From assembly GCA_017404955.1 (NCBI GenBank), contig JAFRBH010000007.1, forward strand, positions 1-32,973: 32,973 nucleotides of DNA, read 5' to 3'. A program made the position numbers and the translations under genes. Shown here piece after piece: positions 8,507 through 15,973 of this stretch. The DNA comes from Candidatus Saccharimonadota bacterium (GTDB lineage Bacteria > Patescibacteriota > Saccharimonadia > Saccharimonadales > Saccharimonadaceae). Each line of letters begins with the position of its first letter. Positions within the stretch are counted from its first letter, which is position 1. The notes beneath the pieces were generated by a model. The model had not been told where the DNA came from, ran no database searches, and was given only the letters and a program-made list of their open reading frames with translations.

Positions 8507-8872
8507 TTACATCTTGATTTCTGCATCGACACCTGCTGGGAGTGAAAGATTCTGCAAAGAATCAATAGTCTTTGGAGTAGCACCAAGTATGTCGATAAGA
8601 CGCTTATGGACTTTCATTTCGAAAGCTTCACCACCAGTCTTGTAGACATGTGGGGACTTAACTACTGTGAAAGTGCTGCGCTTGGTTGGAAGAGGAACTG
8701 GGCCGGATACTCTAGCACCGGTTCTAATAGCGGTGTCAACGATTTGTTTGGCGCTCTGATCAATCACACGATGATCATAAGCTTTCAAGCGAATACGAAT
8801 TTTAAGACCTTCGCTTTTTTCGGTCTTGGCGGTTTTAGTTGCTTTTCCTGCGGCCTTTTTAGCTTCTGCCAT
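8507..8872 (-). CDS. rpsJ: Small ribosomal subunit protein S10
   Basis: Clear S10: [40 protein letters not shown], and a final [11 protein letters not shown] region. The protein has 121 aa against about 102 in most bacteria; the excess is a Lys/Ala-rich N-terminal tail of about 20 residues ([18 protein letters not shown]) before the conserved fold. S10 binds 16S rRNA in the 30S head and also takes part in antitermination. It is a single-gene transcript here, with promoter 8947-8975, a leader hairpin and a terminator. In most bacteria it heads the S10 operon or follows tuf; here it comes after tuf in the same direction but separated by two unknown genes. Confidence 0.97.
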   Translation of the reverse strand: MAEAKKAAGKATKTAKTEKSEGLKIRIRLKAYDHRVIDQSAKQIVDTAIRTGARVSGPVPLPTKRSTFTVVKSPHVYKTGGEAFEMKVHKRLIDILGATPKTIDSLQNLSLPAGVDAEIKM

Positions 8873-8886
8873 TTTATCCTTTCTTT

Positions 8887-8922
8887 GCCTGATAACCTCG
8901 AAAGAATGGAGTTTTTTCAGGC
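8887..8922 (-). promoter_or_regulatory. rpsJ 5'-leader hairpin
   Basis: The arms GCCTGA and TCAGGC enclose a second helix (AACTC with GAGGTT). The hairpin sits between the promoter and the start of rpsJ and covers the region just before the ATG. A role in autoregulation is possible but unproven. Confidence 0.5.
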
Positions 8923-8946
8923 TTGATATTATTTAATCGTGTTAAT

Positions 8947-8975
8947 ATTTTACATCATTTTTAGAAAATAGTCAA
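8947..8975 (-). promoter_or_regulatory. rpsJ promoter
   Basis: On the minus strand: TTGACT (8970-8975), 17-nt spacer, TAAAAT (8947-8952). Confidence 0.8.
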
Positions 8976-8979
8976 TGAA

Positions 8980-9008
8980 AAATCCCAGAGCAAAACGCTC
9001 TGGGATTT
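8980..9008 (-). terminator. Terminator of the 9786-9023 two-gene unit
   Basis: A 12-bp perfect stem (8980-8991 with 8997-9008) and 5-nt loop. On the minus strand a T-rich run follows. It lies 14 nt after the stop of the 89-aa gene and just before the rpsJ promoter. Confidence 0.85.
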
Positions 9009-9022
9009 ATACTGCGATTCCT

Positions 9023-9292
9023 CTACTCCGCCTTAGGTGGATTACGATTATACCGATAAGTATCGTTTATCCTATCGCGGTGAAGCGCAACCTGTCTAGT
9101 GGCATCGTTCCTGATGTTAGGTGGCACATCGGCGGCTATACTGGTGAAGAGGCAATCCTTGGTGCGGATCGTTCCGCACCTTTGCCCATGAAAAACCAAG
9201 TAGCAGTACGCGTCAGGGCTAGCATACTCCATTAGTTCGGTCGGCATTTCTAGCAGCCATCCCGAGTCGAGTGCAATCGTGTAATCTTCCAT
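9023..9292 (-). CDS. Unknown small protein, 89 aa (cassette gene)
   Basis: I do not recognise this protein. It begins MEDYTIALDSGWLLEMP, has two Cys (residues 30 and 39) and ends in a basic, Asn/Arg-rich tail. A strong ribosome site (AAAGGGGGAAACT before the ATG) supports the start. It is the second gene of a two-gene unit, 14 nt behind the 159-aa gene, sharing that gene's promoter and ending at its own hairpin terminator. Its C-terminal NDATRQV region matches PDTTRQG of the 159-aa protein, with nearly identical bases (16 of 18). There is no signal peptide or membrane span. The complete expression setup makes it likely to be a real gene. Confidence 0.6.
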   Translation of the reverse strand: MEDYTIALDSGWLLEMPTELMEYASPDAYCYLVFHGQRCGTIRTKDCLFTSIAADVPPNIRNDATRQVALHRDRINDTYRYNRNPPKAE

Positions 9293-9306
9293 AGTTTCCC
9301 CCTTTC

Positions 9307-9786
9307 TTAAAATGGTTTCTTGCCAGGGCCATAAATCTGTCTTCTGACCCCCTTGATCAGTATCCTAGTGATGGCGTCATACCAATCGTAGTCCGCCACC
9401 CCACCCTGTCTGGTGGTATCGGGATATCGTCTTGCCATCTGCTCCGGAGTAAGCGGCTCCTTGCCGTCAAGGCCAAGATAGTCTCTAAGGAAGGAGAAAG
9501 CATAACACCCAGAGCTGTGCTCCTTTTGGACTACGCCATCAAACTCATTTTCCGTAACAATAACCTTACGCGAAGGTTTCTTAGTGTCGTCCGGAGTTAC
9601 TACTGTTAAATGATAACCCTGGCTGACAGAAAAACGGAATCTTTCCAGCTGGTGCAAAGCATCCTGGAACTGAAGGACAGTCCCCTTCCGCTCAGAAGCG
9701 TCTTTGCCACAAACCTCTTCGATCAGCAACTTGAACTTGTCCGGCTGTTCTGCCTCTCTGATTTTTTGAATCGCTTTAATGTCCAT
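9307..9786 (-). CDS. Unknown protein, 159 aa (cassette gene)
   Basis: Function unknown. The first 45 residues are charged and helical (MDIKAIQKIREAEQPDKFKLLIEE...). The middle part looks beta-rich (YHLTVVTPDD...RKVIVTENEFDGVV). The C-terminus carries PDTTRQGGVADYDWYDAI, a pattern DxTRQ-x9-D shared with the downstream 89-aa protein. The start is set by an AAAGGGGGTG ribosome site, and an extended -10 (TGTGGTATAAT) lies upstream. It is first in a two-gene unit placed between tuf and rpsJ. Nothing in it suggests a ribosomal or translation role. Soluble, with no export signal. Confidence 0.65.
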   Translation of the reverse strand: MDIKAIQKIREAEQPDKFKLLIEEVCGKDASERKGTVLQFQDALHQLERFRFSVSQGYHLTVVTPDDTKKPSRKVIVTENEFDGVVQKEHSSGCYAFSFLRDYLGLDGKEPLTPEQMARRYPDTTRQGGVADYDWYDAITRILIKGVRRQIYGPGKKPF

Positions 9787-9829
9787 AATAATACACCCCC
9801 TTTGATAAAAAGTATTATTTAACTTTCTA

Positions 9830-9840
9830 ATTATACCACA
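9830..9840 (-). promoter_or_regulatory. Extended -10 promoter of the two-gene unknown unit
   Basis: TGTGG immediately followed by TATAAT on the minus strand (-10 at 9830-9835). The -35 position falls in the T tract of the tuf terminator and is poor (TTTCTT). Confidence 0.6.
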
Positions 9841-9852
9841 TTTTTAACAAAA

Positions 9853-9879
9853 AAGAAACCCCTTTTGAAGGGGTTTCTT
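9853..9879 (-). terminator. tuf terminator
   Basis: A 12-bp perfect stem, AAGAAACCCCTT (9853-9864) with AAGGGGTTTCTT (9868-9879), and a 3-nt loop. On the minus strand it is followed by a T run. It lies about 100 nt after the tuf stop, downstream of the tuf 3'-end relic. Confidence 0.85.
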
Positions 9880-9895
9880 AGAGACTGCAAAGTTA

Positions 9896-9943
9896 TTACT
9901 TGACAATCTTGGTGAGAACACCGGAACCAACGAGCCCACCCCT
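9896..9943 (-). pseudogene. Relic of a second tuf 3' end
   Basis: Read on the minus strand, this encodes RGGLVGSGVLTKIVK and a TAA stop, matching the true EF-Tu end [16 protein letters not shown] in the gene just upstream. Many bases differ at synonymous positions, so it is not a fresh copy. Upstream of this piece the EF-Tu similarity stops; bases 9932-9958 instead form a 12-bp hairpin (GAGCCCA paired with TGGGCTC). It lies in the 3' UTR of tuf, between the tuf stop (9980) and its terminator. Confidence 0.65.
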
Positions 9944-9979
9944 CACAGGGATGGGCTCACGGAGGACTCGTGTTAGTCT

Positions 9980-11164
9980 TTACTTTACAATTTTAGTAAT
10001 GACACCTGAGCCCACCGTTTTGCCACCTTCGCGGATAGCAAAGCGGTCGTTGTTGTTCATAGCGATTGGAGCTAGAAGTTTGACCTTGAAGGTAACGGTA
10101 TCGCCAGGCATGACAATTTCCTTGTCAGCTGGAAGCTCAACTTCACCAGTAACATCGGTGGTACGGAAGTAGAACTGTGGCTTGTAACCCTTAGAAAATG
10201 GAGTGTGGCGGCCACCTTCCTCTTTCTTAAGAATATAGACTTCACCTTCAAATTCAGTGTGTGGGGTGATAGTACCAGGTTTTGCAATAACCTGACCACG
10301 TTCGATTTGTTCACGCTCGATACCACGAAGAAGAAGGCCGGCGTTGTCGCCTGCTTGACCCTGATCAAGAGTCTTGTGGAAGGCTTCAATACCAGTAACA
10401 ACTGACTTCTGAGTGTCACGAAGACCAACGATTTCAACTTCGTCGTTCAACTTAACAACACCTTGCTCGATACGACCAGTAGCAACAGTACCACGGCCTT
10501 TGATGGAGAAGACGTCTTCAATTGGCATTAGGAATGGCTTGTCAAGATCGTGCTCTGGGATATCAAAGTATTCATCCATAGCTTTGACAAGATCCATGAT
10601 AGCTTGTTCGTTCTCAGGATCACCTTCGAGGGCCTTAGTAGCAGAACCCTTGATGATTGGAGCGTTGTCGCCATCAAAGCCATATTTGTTAAGAAGTTCG
10701 CGGACATCCATTTCAACTAGTTCAACTAGTTCTGGATCTGCAAGGTCCATCTTGTTTAGGAAAACGATGATTTTTGGAACGTTCACCTGGTGAGCAAGAA
10801 GAACGTGCTCACGAGTCTGTGGAAGCGGACCATCGTTAGCAGCAACTACGAGAATAGCACCATCGATCTGAGCAGCACCGGTAATCATGTTCTTGATGTA
10901 GTCGGCGTGGCCTGGCATATCGACGTGAGCGTAGTGACGCTTTTCTGATTCATACTCCTGGTGAGAAGTAGCGATGGTAATACCACGAGCTTTCTCCTCT
11001 GGAGCGTTATCGATTTGGTCGTAAGCGACTGGCTTGTTAACTTCGGAAGGAAGTTTCTTTGCCAAAACTGCAGTGATTGCAGCAGTAAGAGTAGTTTTAC
11101 CATGGTCGACGTGGCCCATAGTACCTACGTTAATGTGAGGTTTGGAACGGTCAAAATCTGCCAT
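9980..11164 (-). CDS. tuf: Elongation factor Tu
   Basis: A full-length EF-Tu of 394 aa that brings aminoacyl-tRNA to the ribosome using GTP. The G1 motif GHVDHGKT is at 17-24, G3 is DMPGHADY, and G4 is intact as NKMD, unlike in EF-G of this window. Domains 2 and 3 follow normally ([35 protein letters not shown]) to the C-terminal [10 protein letters not shown]. It has its own promoter and a leader of about 60 nt with an AAGGAG site. It is separated from fusA by three unknown genes, whereas in most bacteria tuf follows fusA directly. A short relic of another tuf copy lies just downstream. Confidence 0.98.
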   Translation of the reverse strand: MADFDRSKPHINVGTMGHVDHGKTTLTAAITAVLAKKLPSEVNKPVAYDQIDNAPEEKARGITIATSHQEYESEKRHYAHVDMPGHADYIKNMITGAAQIDGAILVVAANDGPLPQTREHVLLAHQVNVPKIIVFLNKMDLADPELVELVEMDVRELLNKYGFDGDNAPIIKGSATKALEGDPENEQAIMDLVKAMDEYFDIPEHDLDKPFLMPIEDVFSIKGRGTVATGRIEQGVVKLNDEVEIVGLRDTQKSVVTGIEAFHKTLDQGQAGDNAGLLLRGIEREQIERGQVIAKPGTITPHTEFEGEVYILKKEEGGRHTPFSKGYKPQFYFRTTDVTGEVELPADKEIVMPGDTVTFKVKLLAPIAMNNNDRFAIREGGKTVGSGVITKIVK

Positions 11165-11233
11165 TCTTTATTTCTCCTTTTGTTATTAATTGTCTGTCGC
11201 ACTAATAAAAACCAGCTCCAGACACTTGTATCT

Positions 11234-11262
11234 ATTCTATACCACTTCTTCAGCGTTGTAAA
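11234..11262 (-). promoter_or_regulatory. tuf promoter
   Basis: On the minus strand: TTTACA (11257-11262), 17-nt spacer, TAGAAT (11234-11239). Confidence 0.7.
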
Positions 11263-11327
11263 GGGGGAAATTAAGAGGAAATTAGCCAAAGTCCCAATTT
11301 CCTTCCTCATTCCGCTTATGCTTGCAA

Positions 11328-11336
11328 TGCTATAAA
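11328..11336 (+). promoter_or_regulatory. Extended -10 of the 210-aa unknown gene
   Basis: TGC-TATAAA on the plus strand. No convincing -35 is visible. It lies about 55 nt upstream of the ATG and is divergent from the tuf promoter. Confidence 0.4.
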
Positions 11337-11391
11337 AAGACCGCTAAAATAAGCATAGAAACTTATGGTTTAGCTCGTTAGGAGGGAAAAG

Positions 11392-12024
11392 ATGGAAAAA
11401 AAGATTGATTTAGGATGTAAAAGTATCGGGTCATATCAATTCCCCCTAGCCTGGGAGAATTCAGTTGGTAAATTGAGGGTGCGCCTTGCCGATTTAAGCT
11501 TTTCAGAGACGCCAATACGGATTCGGATTTTTCATGAAGATCCGCAAAATAAAGAGTTCGACAAGCATCACCACGGAGCGCACTTCACACTAGACCATAG
11601 GGAATCTAGCTCGCTAAAGGTCTACAAAGAAAAGTACGGAAACGATCTCCCCAAAGATTTGATTGTGACTGAGGCGTTCTGCCTGGATCCTTTCCGTTCG
11701 TTATTTGGTGAAGGCGTTGCAAGAAACTTTGATAGTGAAGTGTTAAAAAATCCCAAAGACACCGAGATTAGTGAAGAAACTGTTATGCTCAAAGCTATGG
11801 CTACACAGTTTTTGGATGGCACTATGGAGATGTCGGCCGACATACTAGCGTGTAAGTACACTAATACCGGAGAGAACTATAGTGATAGCTATGCATTCTA
11901 TTTCCGGCCAGACGAAGACGCTGCGTTCTCTATTAGTATAAAGATGGTAACCACGCCCCGGCAGAGCAATCATCTGGATGTCTTGATACCAAGCTACAAT
12001 ATGACATATTGTTTTTGCATCTAA
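11392..12024 (+). CDS. Unknown protein, 210 aa (cassette gene)
   Basis: I do not recognise this protein. It starts MEKKIDLGCKSIGSYQF behind a very good TTAGGAGGGAAAAG ribosome site, so the start is well supported. It looks like a soluble mixed alpha/beta protein, with a His cluster (DKHHHGAHF near residue 60) that could bind metal, and a C-terminal beta-rich part ending in TYCFCI with two Cys. There is no signal peptide or membrane span. It is on the plus strand, against its core neighbours, and converges on a shared hairpin terminator with the 176-aa gene. It lies between tuf and fusA, but its job is unknown. Confidence 0.65.
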   Translation: MEKKIDLGCKSIGSYQFPLAWENSVGKLRVRLADLSFSETPIRIRIFHEDPQNKEFDKHHHGAHFTLDHRESSSLKVYKEKYGNDLPKDLIVTEAFCLDPFRSLFGEGVARNFDSEVLKNPKDTEISEETVMLKAMATQFLDGTMEMSADILACKYTNTGENYSDSYAFYFRPDEDAAFSISIKMVTTPRQSNHLDVLIPSYNMTYCFCI

Positions 12025-12038
12025 TCCCAAAGAAAATA

Positions 12039-12058
12039 CCCCCAGTTTCTGCTGGGGG
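12039..12058. terminator. Bidirectional terminator between two convergent unknown genes
   Basis: Stem CCCCCAG (12039-12045) with CTGGGGG (12052-12058) and a 6-nt loop. T runs follow on both strands (CATTTTTA on plus, TATTTTCTTT on minus). Confidence 0.85.
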
Positions 12059-12076
12059 CATTTTTAGGGGGTCTTC

Positions 12077-12607
12077 TTAGCGGTCCGCCTCAAGCAGACC
12101 GCTGATGTAGTCGTGATATTCCGGTATCAGATTATACAAATCTGTATCGTCTCCAGTCGCGTCAATGCGTAACACGTCTTCACAGCCGTTGGTCTCTCCA
12201 CAAAAAATAAAAGCATCTTTTTCCATTTTGGTTGTCGAGAAACCCTCAATCCCGATAATTTCGTGGCGGACGACTGCCGTAAAGTTTTTTCTGTACATAA
12301 CGGTCCATCCACTTTGTCCAGGTTTAGGGTAATCTTCGCCGGAAATGGGCGCGCTCTTGATGATTACATCTCCGCCTTCGGGTTTCGGATATATATTCTT
12401 AAAGATATACTCTTCCACCTGCTGATCCTTTCCAATGATCACCAGCTTATCGTGGTGGATTTTCACCATTTCGACATTATCGATCACCGGAAGCATTCGC
12501 CTTGCTCGGTCAAAGACCTTCATCGTCTGATTGCCTCTATTCTTAAGCGGTTCCACAACGACAACCAAACCATCTTTTGGTAATGTGAATAAATCGAGAT
12601 TTTTCAT
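12077..12607 (-). CDS. Unknown protein, 176 aa (cassette gene)
   Basis: Function unknown. The frame is open further upstream, but ATG 12607 is chosen because TAAGGAGGGAATT lies directly before it, and the longer form would begin near the transcription start. The N-terminal half looks like alternating beta strands (DGLVVVVEPLKNRG, DKLVIIGKDQQVEEYIF); the second half has GWTVMYRKNFTAVVRHEIIGIEGF and an acidic end. There are no membrane spans or export signal. It has a near-consensus promoter of its own and is divergent from the 106-aa HTH-like gene, with their promoters 18 nt apart, so the two may be a regulated pair. Confidence 0.65.
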   Translation of the reverse strand: MKNLDLFTLPKDGLVVVVEPLKNRGNQTMKVFDRARRMLPVIDNVEMVKIHHDKLVIIGKDQQVEEYIFKNIYPKPEGGDVIIKSAPISGEDYPKPGQSGWTVMYRKNFTAVVRHEIIGIEGFSTTKMEKDAFIFCGETNGCEDVLRIDATGDDTDLYNLIPEYHDYISGLLEADR

Positions 12608-12678
12608 AATTCCCTCCTTATGTGAAAGAACAACTTCTAGTCTAAAACAGAGGCGCCCCCTAGCCTCTTGATACAATC

Positions 12679-12707
12679 ATTATATCAAATTTATTGCTTT
12701 TTGTCAA
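12679..12707 (-). promoter_or_regulatory. Consensus promoter of the 176-aa unknown gene
   Basis: On the minus strand: TTGACA (12702-12707), 17-nt spacer, TATAAT (12679-12684). A perfect match to the housekeeping sigma consensus. Confidence 0.85.
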
Positions 12708-12724
12708 TATAGCTGGTACTGCTA

Positions 12725-12752
12725 TTGACTTTTTTATTGTTTGTGGTAAAAT
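12725..12752 (+). promoter_or_regulatory. Promoter of the 106-aa HTH-like gene
   Basis: TTGACT (12725-12730), 16-nt spacer ending TTGTGG, TAAAAT (12747-12752). It belongs to the shared TTGACTTTTT...TGTGG promoter type seen in front of other unknown genes here. A 5' leader of about 90 nt follows. Confidence 0.75.
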
Positions 12753-12850
12753 ATGGATATGGTACTTTAATGGTGGTTAAGAAGTGAAACAGCTAGATTA
12801 AAGTTAGCGAACTTTACTTCTTACTCTTGTCAAAATAAGGGGGTGTTATT

Positions 12851-13171
12851 ATGACAGAGACGACGACAATCGGTAAACTGGTAATGCTGTATCGGAAATA
12901 TAAAGCACTTGACGTAAAAGATTTCGGCGCCAAAATGTTTCTGACTGGCGACACAGCGACAAAGCTGGAGAGTTCGAGAGACGATGAGCTTTCGGATTAT
13001 TCGCTATTTAGATTGTATCAGTTCTTTAGTGCAACCGTAGGAGTCAAAGATCTACGGGAGCTCAAGGCGATGACCCTGATTGCCAACACGGTGCGCGCGG
13101 AAATGAGAAAGCGCGCCACTGCGAAGGTGGCCAGCGAAATGGTCGACGACGACTATTGGATAGGTGCCTAA
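12851..13171 (+). CDS. Small protein with a divergent XRE-like helix-turn-helix region, 106 aa (cassette gene)
   Basis: Residues 7-60 follow the pattern of an XRE/Cro-type HTH: IGKLVMLYRKYKALDVKDFG as helices 1-2, then FLTGDTATKLES as turn and recognition helix, then DYSLFRLYQFF as the final helix. The match is by shape only and the usual Gln and Glu-Arg residues are missing, so DNA binding is a guess. The C-terminal 35 residues are basic, then acidic (DDDYW). An AAGGGGGTG ribosome site precedes the ATG. It is divergent from the 176-aa gene and ends at a strong terminator shared with fusA. It could control its neighbour. Confidence 0.6.
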   Translation: MTETTTIGKLVMLYRKYKALDVKDFGAKMFLTGDTATKLESSRDDELSDYSLFRLYQFFSATVGVKDLRELKAMTLIANTVRAEMRKRATAKVASEMVDDDYWIGA

Positions 13172-13175
13172 CATT

Positions 13176-13208
13176 AAAAGCCCTTGAACAGAAGTTCTAG
13201 GGCTTTTT
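13176..13208. terminator. Bidirectional terminator between the 106-aa gene and fusA
   Basis: Stem AAAAGCCCT (13176-13184) with AGGGCTTTT (13199-13207), plus an inner GAAC/GTTC helix with an AGAA loop. On plus it gives CTTTTT; on minus TTTTAATG, about 45 nt after the fusA stop. Confidence 0.85.
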
Positions 13209-13252
13209 CCTGTCGCAGAAATCACATCGATGAATAAGAAACAGCGCTAACG

Positions 13253-15355
13253 CTATTTGGAAGCGTTTCGCTCTTCAATAATCTCTTGAGCTACGTTTGG
13301 TGGGACTTCCTCATAGGCAAAGAGCTCCATGGAAGAAGCAGCACGACCTTGGGACATTGAACGAAGATCGGAAGTGTAACCAAAGAGGTTAGCAAGTGGG
13401 CAGAAGGCTTTAATAAGCTTAGCACCACCCTGGAGGTCTTCCATTTCATCAATACGGCCACGACGAGCGTTGATATCGCCAATTACATCGCCCATGAATT
13501 CTTCTGGAGTGGTGATTTCTAGTTTCATCACTGGCTCGAGCAAGACTGGGTTAGCTTTCTTGATACCTTCACGGGTTGCAAGAGCACCTGCTAGATGGAA
13601 AGCGAGCTCAGAGGAGTCAACATCATGGTAAGAACCATCATAAAGGGTAGCTTTGACATCAACTACTGGATAACCAGCAATCACGCCGCCATTCAAGGTT
13701 TCTTCTACACCCTGTTGGACAGGCTTACGATATTCCTGAGGAACCACACCACCTTTAATCTGGTCGATAAATTCGAAGCCTTTTCCTGGCTCGTTTGGCT
13801 CAAACTTGATCCAAACATCACCATATTGACCACGACCACCAGACTGCTTGATGTGTTTACCTTGAGCTTCAGCAGTGCCACGAATAGTTTCACGATAAGC
13901 AACCTGTGGGGCACCGGTATTAGCTTCTACGCCATGTTCCTTGTTGAGACGGTCGATAATAATCTCGAGGTGAAGTTCGCCCATACCAGAGATAATAGTC
14001 TGGCCGGTTTCTTCATCGGTATGAACGCGGAAGGTTGGATCTTCTTCAGCAAGTTTAGAGAGGCCGAGGGCCATTTTTTCCTGATCGGACTTGGTTTTTG
14101 GCTCAACAGCAATAGATACTGGTGGTTCTGGGAATTCAATAGATTCAAGATGAATTGGGTGAGCTGGGTCACAAATAGTAGTACCAGTAGTGGTATCTTT
14201 GAGACCAACCACAGCGGCGATATCACCAGCGGTGATTTCATTAATTTCCTCACGCTTGTCAGCGAACATACGGACGATACGACCAACACGTTCCTTGCTG
14301 CCAGTAGTAGCATTCAAGATGTAAGAGCCTGAGGTGAGCTTACCAGAATAGACGCGAATAAAGATAAGTTTACCGACAAATGGGTCAGTTGCGATTTTGA
14401 AGGCAAGAGCGGCAAGTGGCTCATTATCATCAGCTTTTCTCACAACTTCGTCACCAGTCTTAGGGTTAGTACCAACGGTTTGACCTTGATCACGATCAAG
14501 TGGGCTAGGCAAGAAGTCAGCCATGAGATCAAGCACCTTTTCGACAATCACGCCACGACCATCACCACCGGTAACTAGGAAGAAATCGCCATCAAGCACG
14601 CGCTTTCTAAGTGCGGCTTTAAGTTCAACCTCAGAGATGGCCTCCTCACCTTGGTTGAAGTATTTCTCCATCAAAGCTTCGTCGGCAGCCACAGCTTCTT
14701 CAACGAGCATCGCACGCGCGTTCTTGGCCTTTTCCAGCATGTCGGCTGGAATTTCACCAACGGTCAATTCGTGATCGGCATAATCTTTATAGGTGTAGGC
14801 CTTCATATCGATGAGGTCGACAACGCCGCAAATATCTTTTTCAAAGCCAATTGGGAGATGCACGGCAATAGCATTTTTGGACAAACGTTTATGAATAGAG
14901 TCAAGAGATTTGTAGAAGTCACCACCAGTCTGGTTAATCTTATTAACAAAACAGATGCGAGGAATGCCGTATTTGGTAGCCTGACGCCAGACGGTCTCGG
15001 ACTGAGCCTCGACGCCCATCTTACCGTCAAAGACCACAACTGCACCGTCGAGCACGCGCAAAGAGCGTTCCACCTCAGCGGTAAAGTCTATGTGGCCCGG
15101 GGTATCAATAATGTTGATCTGATGACCTTTCCAATAAGCGGTCACTGCAGCGGAAGTAATGGTAATACCACGTTCCTTTTCCTGCTCCATCCAGTCAGTA
15201 GTAGCACCACCAGTGTCACCTTTCACTAGGTCAATTTTGTGTTTCAAACCGGTGCGATAAAGAATCGCTTCGGAGGTTGTGGTTTTTCCGGCATCGATAT
15301 GTGCGATAATACCAATGTTACGGAGTTTTGATAGATCTTTGACTTCGTTTGCCAT
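13253..15355 (-). CDS. fusA: Elongation factor G with unusual G4 motif
   Basis: A full-length EF-G of 700 aa that drives ribosomal translocation. G1 is [10 protein letters not shown] (18-27), G2 is in [11 protein letters not shown], and G3 is DTPGH (84-88). The G4 motif reads NKIN at 138-141, where nearly all EF-G proteins have NKxD; codon 141 is AAC on the minus strand at 14933-14935. The Asp normally reads the guanine base. Domains II-V follow normally ([28 protein letters not shown]-type region as [23 protein letters not shown]). Its own promoter (TTGACT-N18-TAGAAT) and an AAAGGA site precede the ATG. It is transcribed alone, apart from rpsG and tuf. Confidence 0.97.
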   Translation of the reverse strand: MANEVKDLSKLRNIGIIAHIDAGKTTTSEAILYRTGLKHKIDLVKGDTGGATTDWMEQEKERGITITSAAVTAYWKGHQINIIDTPGHIDFTAEVERSLRVLDGAVVVFDGKMGVEAQSETVWRQATKYGIPRICFVNKINQTGGDFYKSLDSIHKRLSKNAIAVHLPIGFEKDICGVVDLIDMKAYTYKDYADHELTVGEIPADMLEKAKNARAMLVEEAVAADEALMEKYFNQGEEAISEVELKAALRKRVLDGDFFLVTGGDGRGVIVEKVLDLMADFLPSPLDRDQGQTVGTNPKTGDEVVRKADDNEPLAALAFKIATDPFVGKLIFIRVYSGKLTSGSYILNATTGSKERVGRIVRMFADKREEINEITAGDIAAVVGLKDTTTGTTICDPAHPIHLESIEFPEPPVSIAVEPKTKSDQEKMALGLSKLAEEDPTFRVHTDEETGQTIISGMGELHLEIIIDRLNKEHGVEANTGAPQVAYRETIRGTAEAQGKHIKQSGGRGQYGDVWIKFEPNEPGKGFEFIDQIKGGVVPQEYRKPVQQGVEETLNGGVIAGYPVVDVKATLYDGSYHDVDSSELAFHLAGALATREGIKKANPVLLEPVMKLEITTPEEFMGDVIGDINARRGRIDEMEDLQGGAKLIKAFCPLANLFGYTSDLRSMSQGRAASSMELFAYEEVPPNVAQEIIEERNASK

Positions 15356-15393
15356 AATTTCCTTTAATCATTAAAAATAAACTCTTGTGACTA

Positions 15394-15423
15394 ATTCTAG
15401 CACAGAGAGCCGACCCTAGTCAA
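15394..15423 (-). promoter_or_regulatory. fusA promoter
   Basis: On the minus strand: TTGACT (15418-15423), 18-nt spacer, TAGAAT (15394-15399). Confidence 0.75.
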
Positions 15424-15474
15424 GAATTTGGACAAAATTTCTACAAAATATTTTAGAAATTTAAACAAGAAAAT

Positions 15475-15497
15475 GCCCAGAGCCTGATGCCCTGGGC
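15475..15497 (-). terminator. Terminator of the 123-aa unknown gene
   Basis: Stem GCCCAG (15475-15480) with CTGGGC (15492-15497), followed on the minus strand by ATTTTCTTGTTT. It lies just after the 123-aa gene and upstream of the fusA promoter. Confidence 0.75.
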
Positions 15498-15505
15498 GAA
15501 ATGTT

Positions 15506-15877
15506 TCATGCATAAAGACTCTCATAAGCAAATTGAATATGCCTGAGTTTAGTCCCTGCTATGGGGTTTTCCACAACCCCTTCTGTTATGAGTTTAACTT
15601 CGTTCCCGCTGTCATCCCTAAAACGACACAATGTCGTGCCGTTTCGGGCTTGACCGATGTAGTGAATCTTAGCCACTCGGTTATTATACCTGCTATTAAG
15701 GAGTACCTGGTATGTACCATTATCTGCCACGTACCAGGTGTCCTTTTCCGGCAAGGAGTTCTGAAACTCTCCTACCGTTAAAGGCTCCGGTGGCAACAGC
15801 ACAAGTTCTCCACTCGTGCCGAAGCAACCTATTGTTTCACTAGTTAAGTTCCTTAACTTTGCTACTTGTCTCTTCAT
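15506..15877 (-). CDS. Unknown protein, 123 aa (cassette gene)
   Basis: Not recognised. ATG 15877 is chosen over an upstream in-frame ATG at 15973 because CAGGGGGTGAAAAAT lies directly before it and the promoter's transcription start would fall between the two. The protein looks beta-rich (GELVLLPPEPLTVGEF, DTWYVADNGTYQVLLNS, KLRHIQFAYESLYA), soluble, with two Cys. No known catalytic motif is visible. It lies between gatB and fusA, same strand as both, with a strong promoter and its own terminator, so it is transcribed on its own. The same layout is seen for the other unknown genes in this region. Confidence 0.65.
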   Translation of the reverse strand: MKRQVAKLRNLTSETIGCFGTSGELVLLPPEPLTVGEFQNSLPEKDTWYVADNGTYQVLLNSRYNNRVAKIHYIGQARNGTTLCRFRDDSGNEVKLITEGVVENPIAGTKLRHIQFAYESLYA

Positions 15878-15925
15878 ATTTTTCACCCCCTGTTTTGAGA
15901 AACAATTAACTCTAGTTATTCTTCT

Positions 15926-15954
15926 ATTGTACCACAAGTGTCTCAAAAAGTCAA
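15926..15954 (-). promoter_or_regulatory. Promoter of the 123-aa unknown gene
   Basis: On the minus strand: TTGACT (15949-15954), 17-nt spacer starting TTTT and ending TTGTGG, TACAAT (15926-15931). Same promoter type as at 12725 and 25976. Confidence 0.85.
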
Positions 15955-15973
15955 TGCTTAAATAAGTACACAA

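Noticed and set aside
9896-9958. A second functional tuf gene
   Set aside because: Only about 15 codons of the C-terminus remain; no upstream EF-Tu sequence is present.
12608-12676. Longer N-terminus for the 176-aa gene
   Set aside because: The upstream ATG lies only 2 nt from the -10 box, so the transcript would probably not include it; the internal ATG has a strong ribosome site.
13595-14332. Plus-strand frame of 245 codons inside fusA
   Set aside because: It is antisense to a well conserved EF-G coding region and has no ribosome site. Shadow of codon bias.
14651-15229. Plus-strand frame of 192 codons inside fusA
   Set aside because: Same reason: fully antisense to the G domain of EF-G, with no start signals.
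15878-15973. Longer N-terminus for the 123-aa gene
   Set aside because: The upstream ATG lies before the promoter's own -10 box and so would not be transcribed from it.
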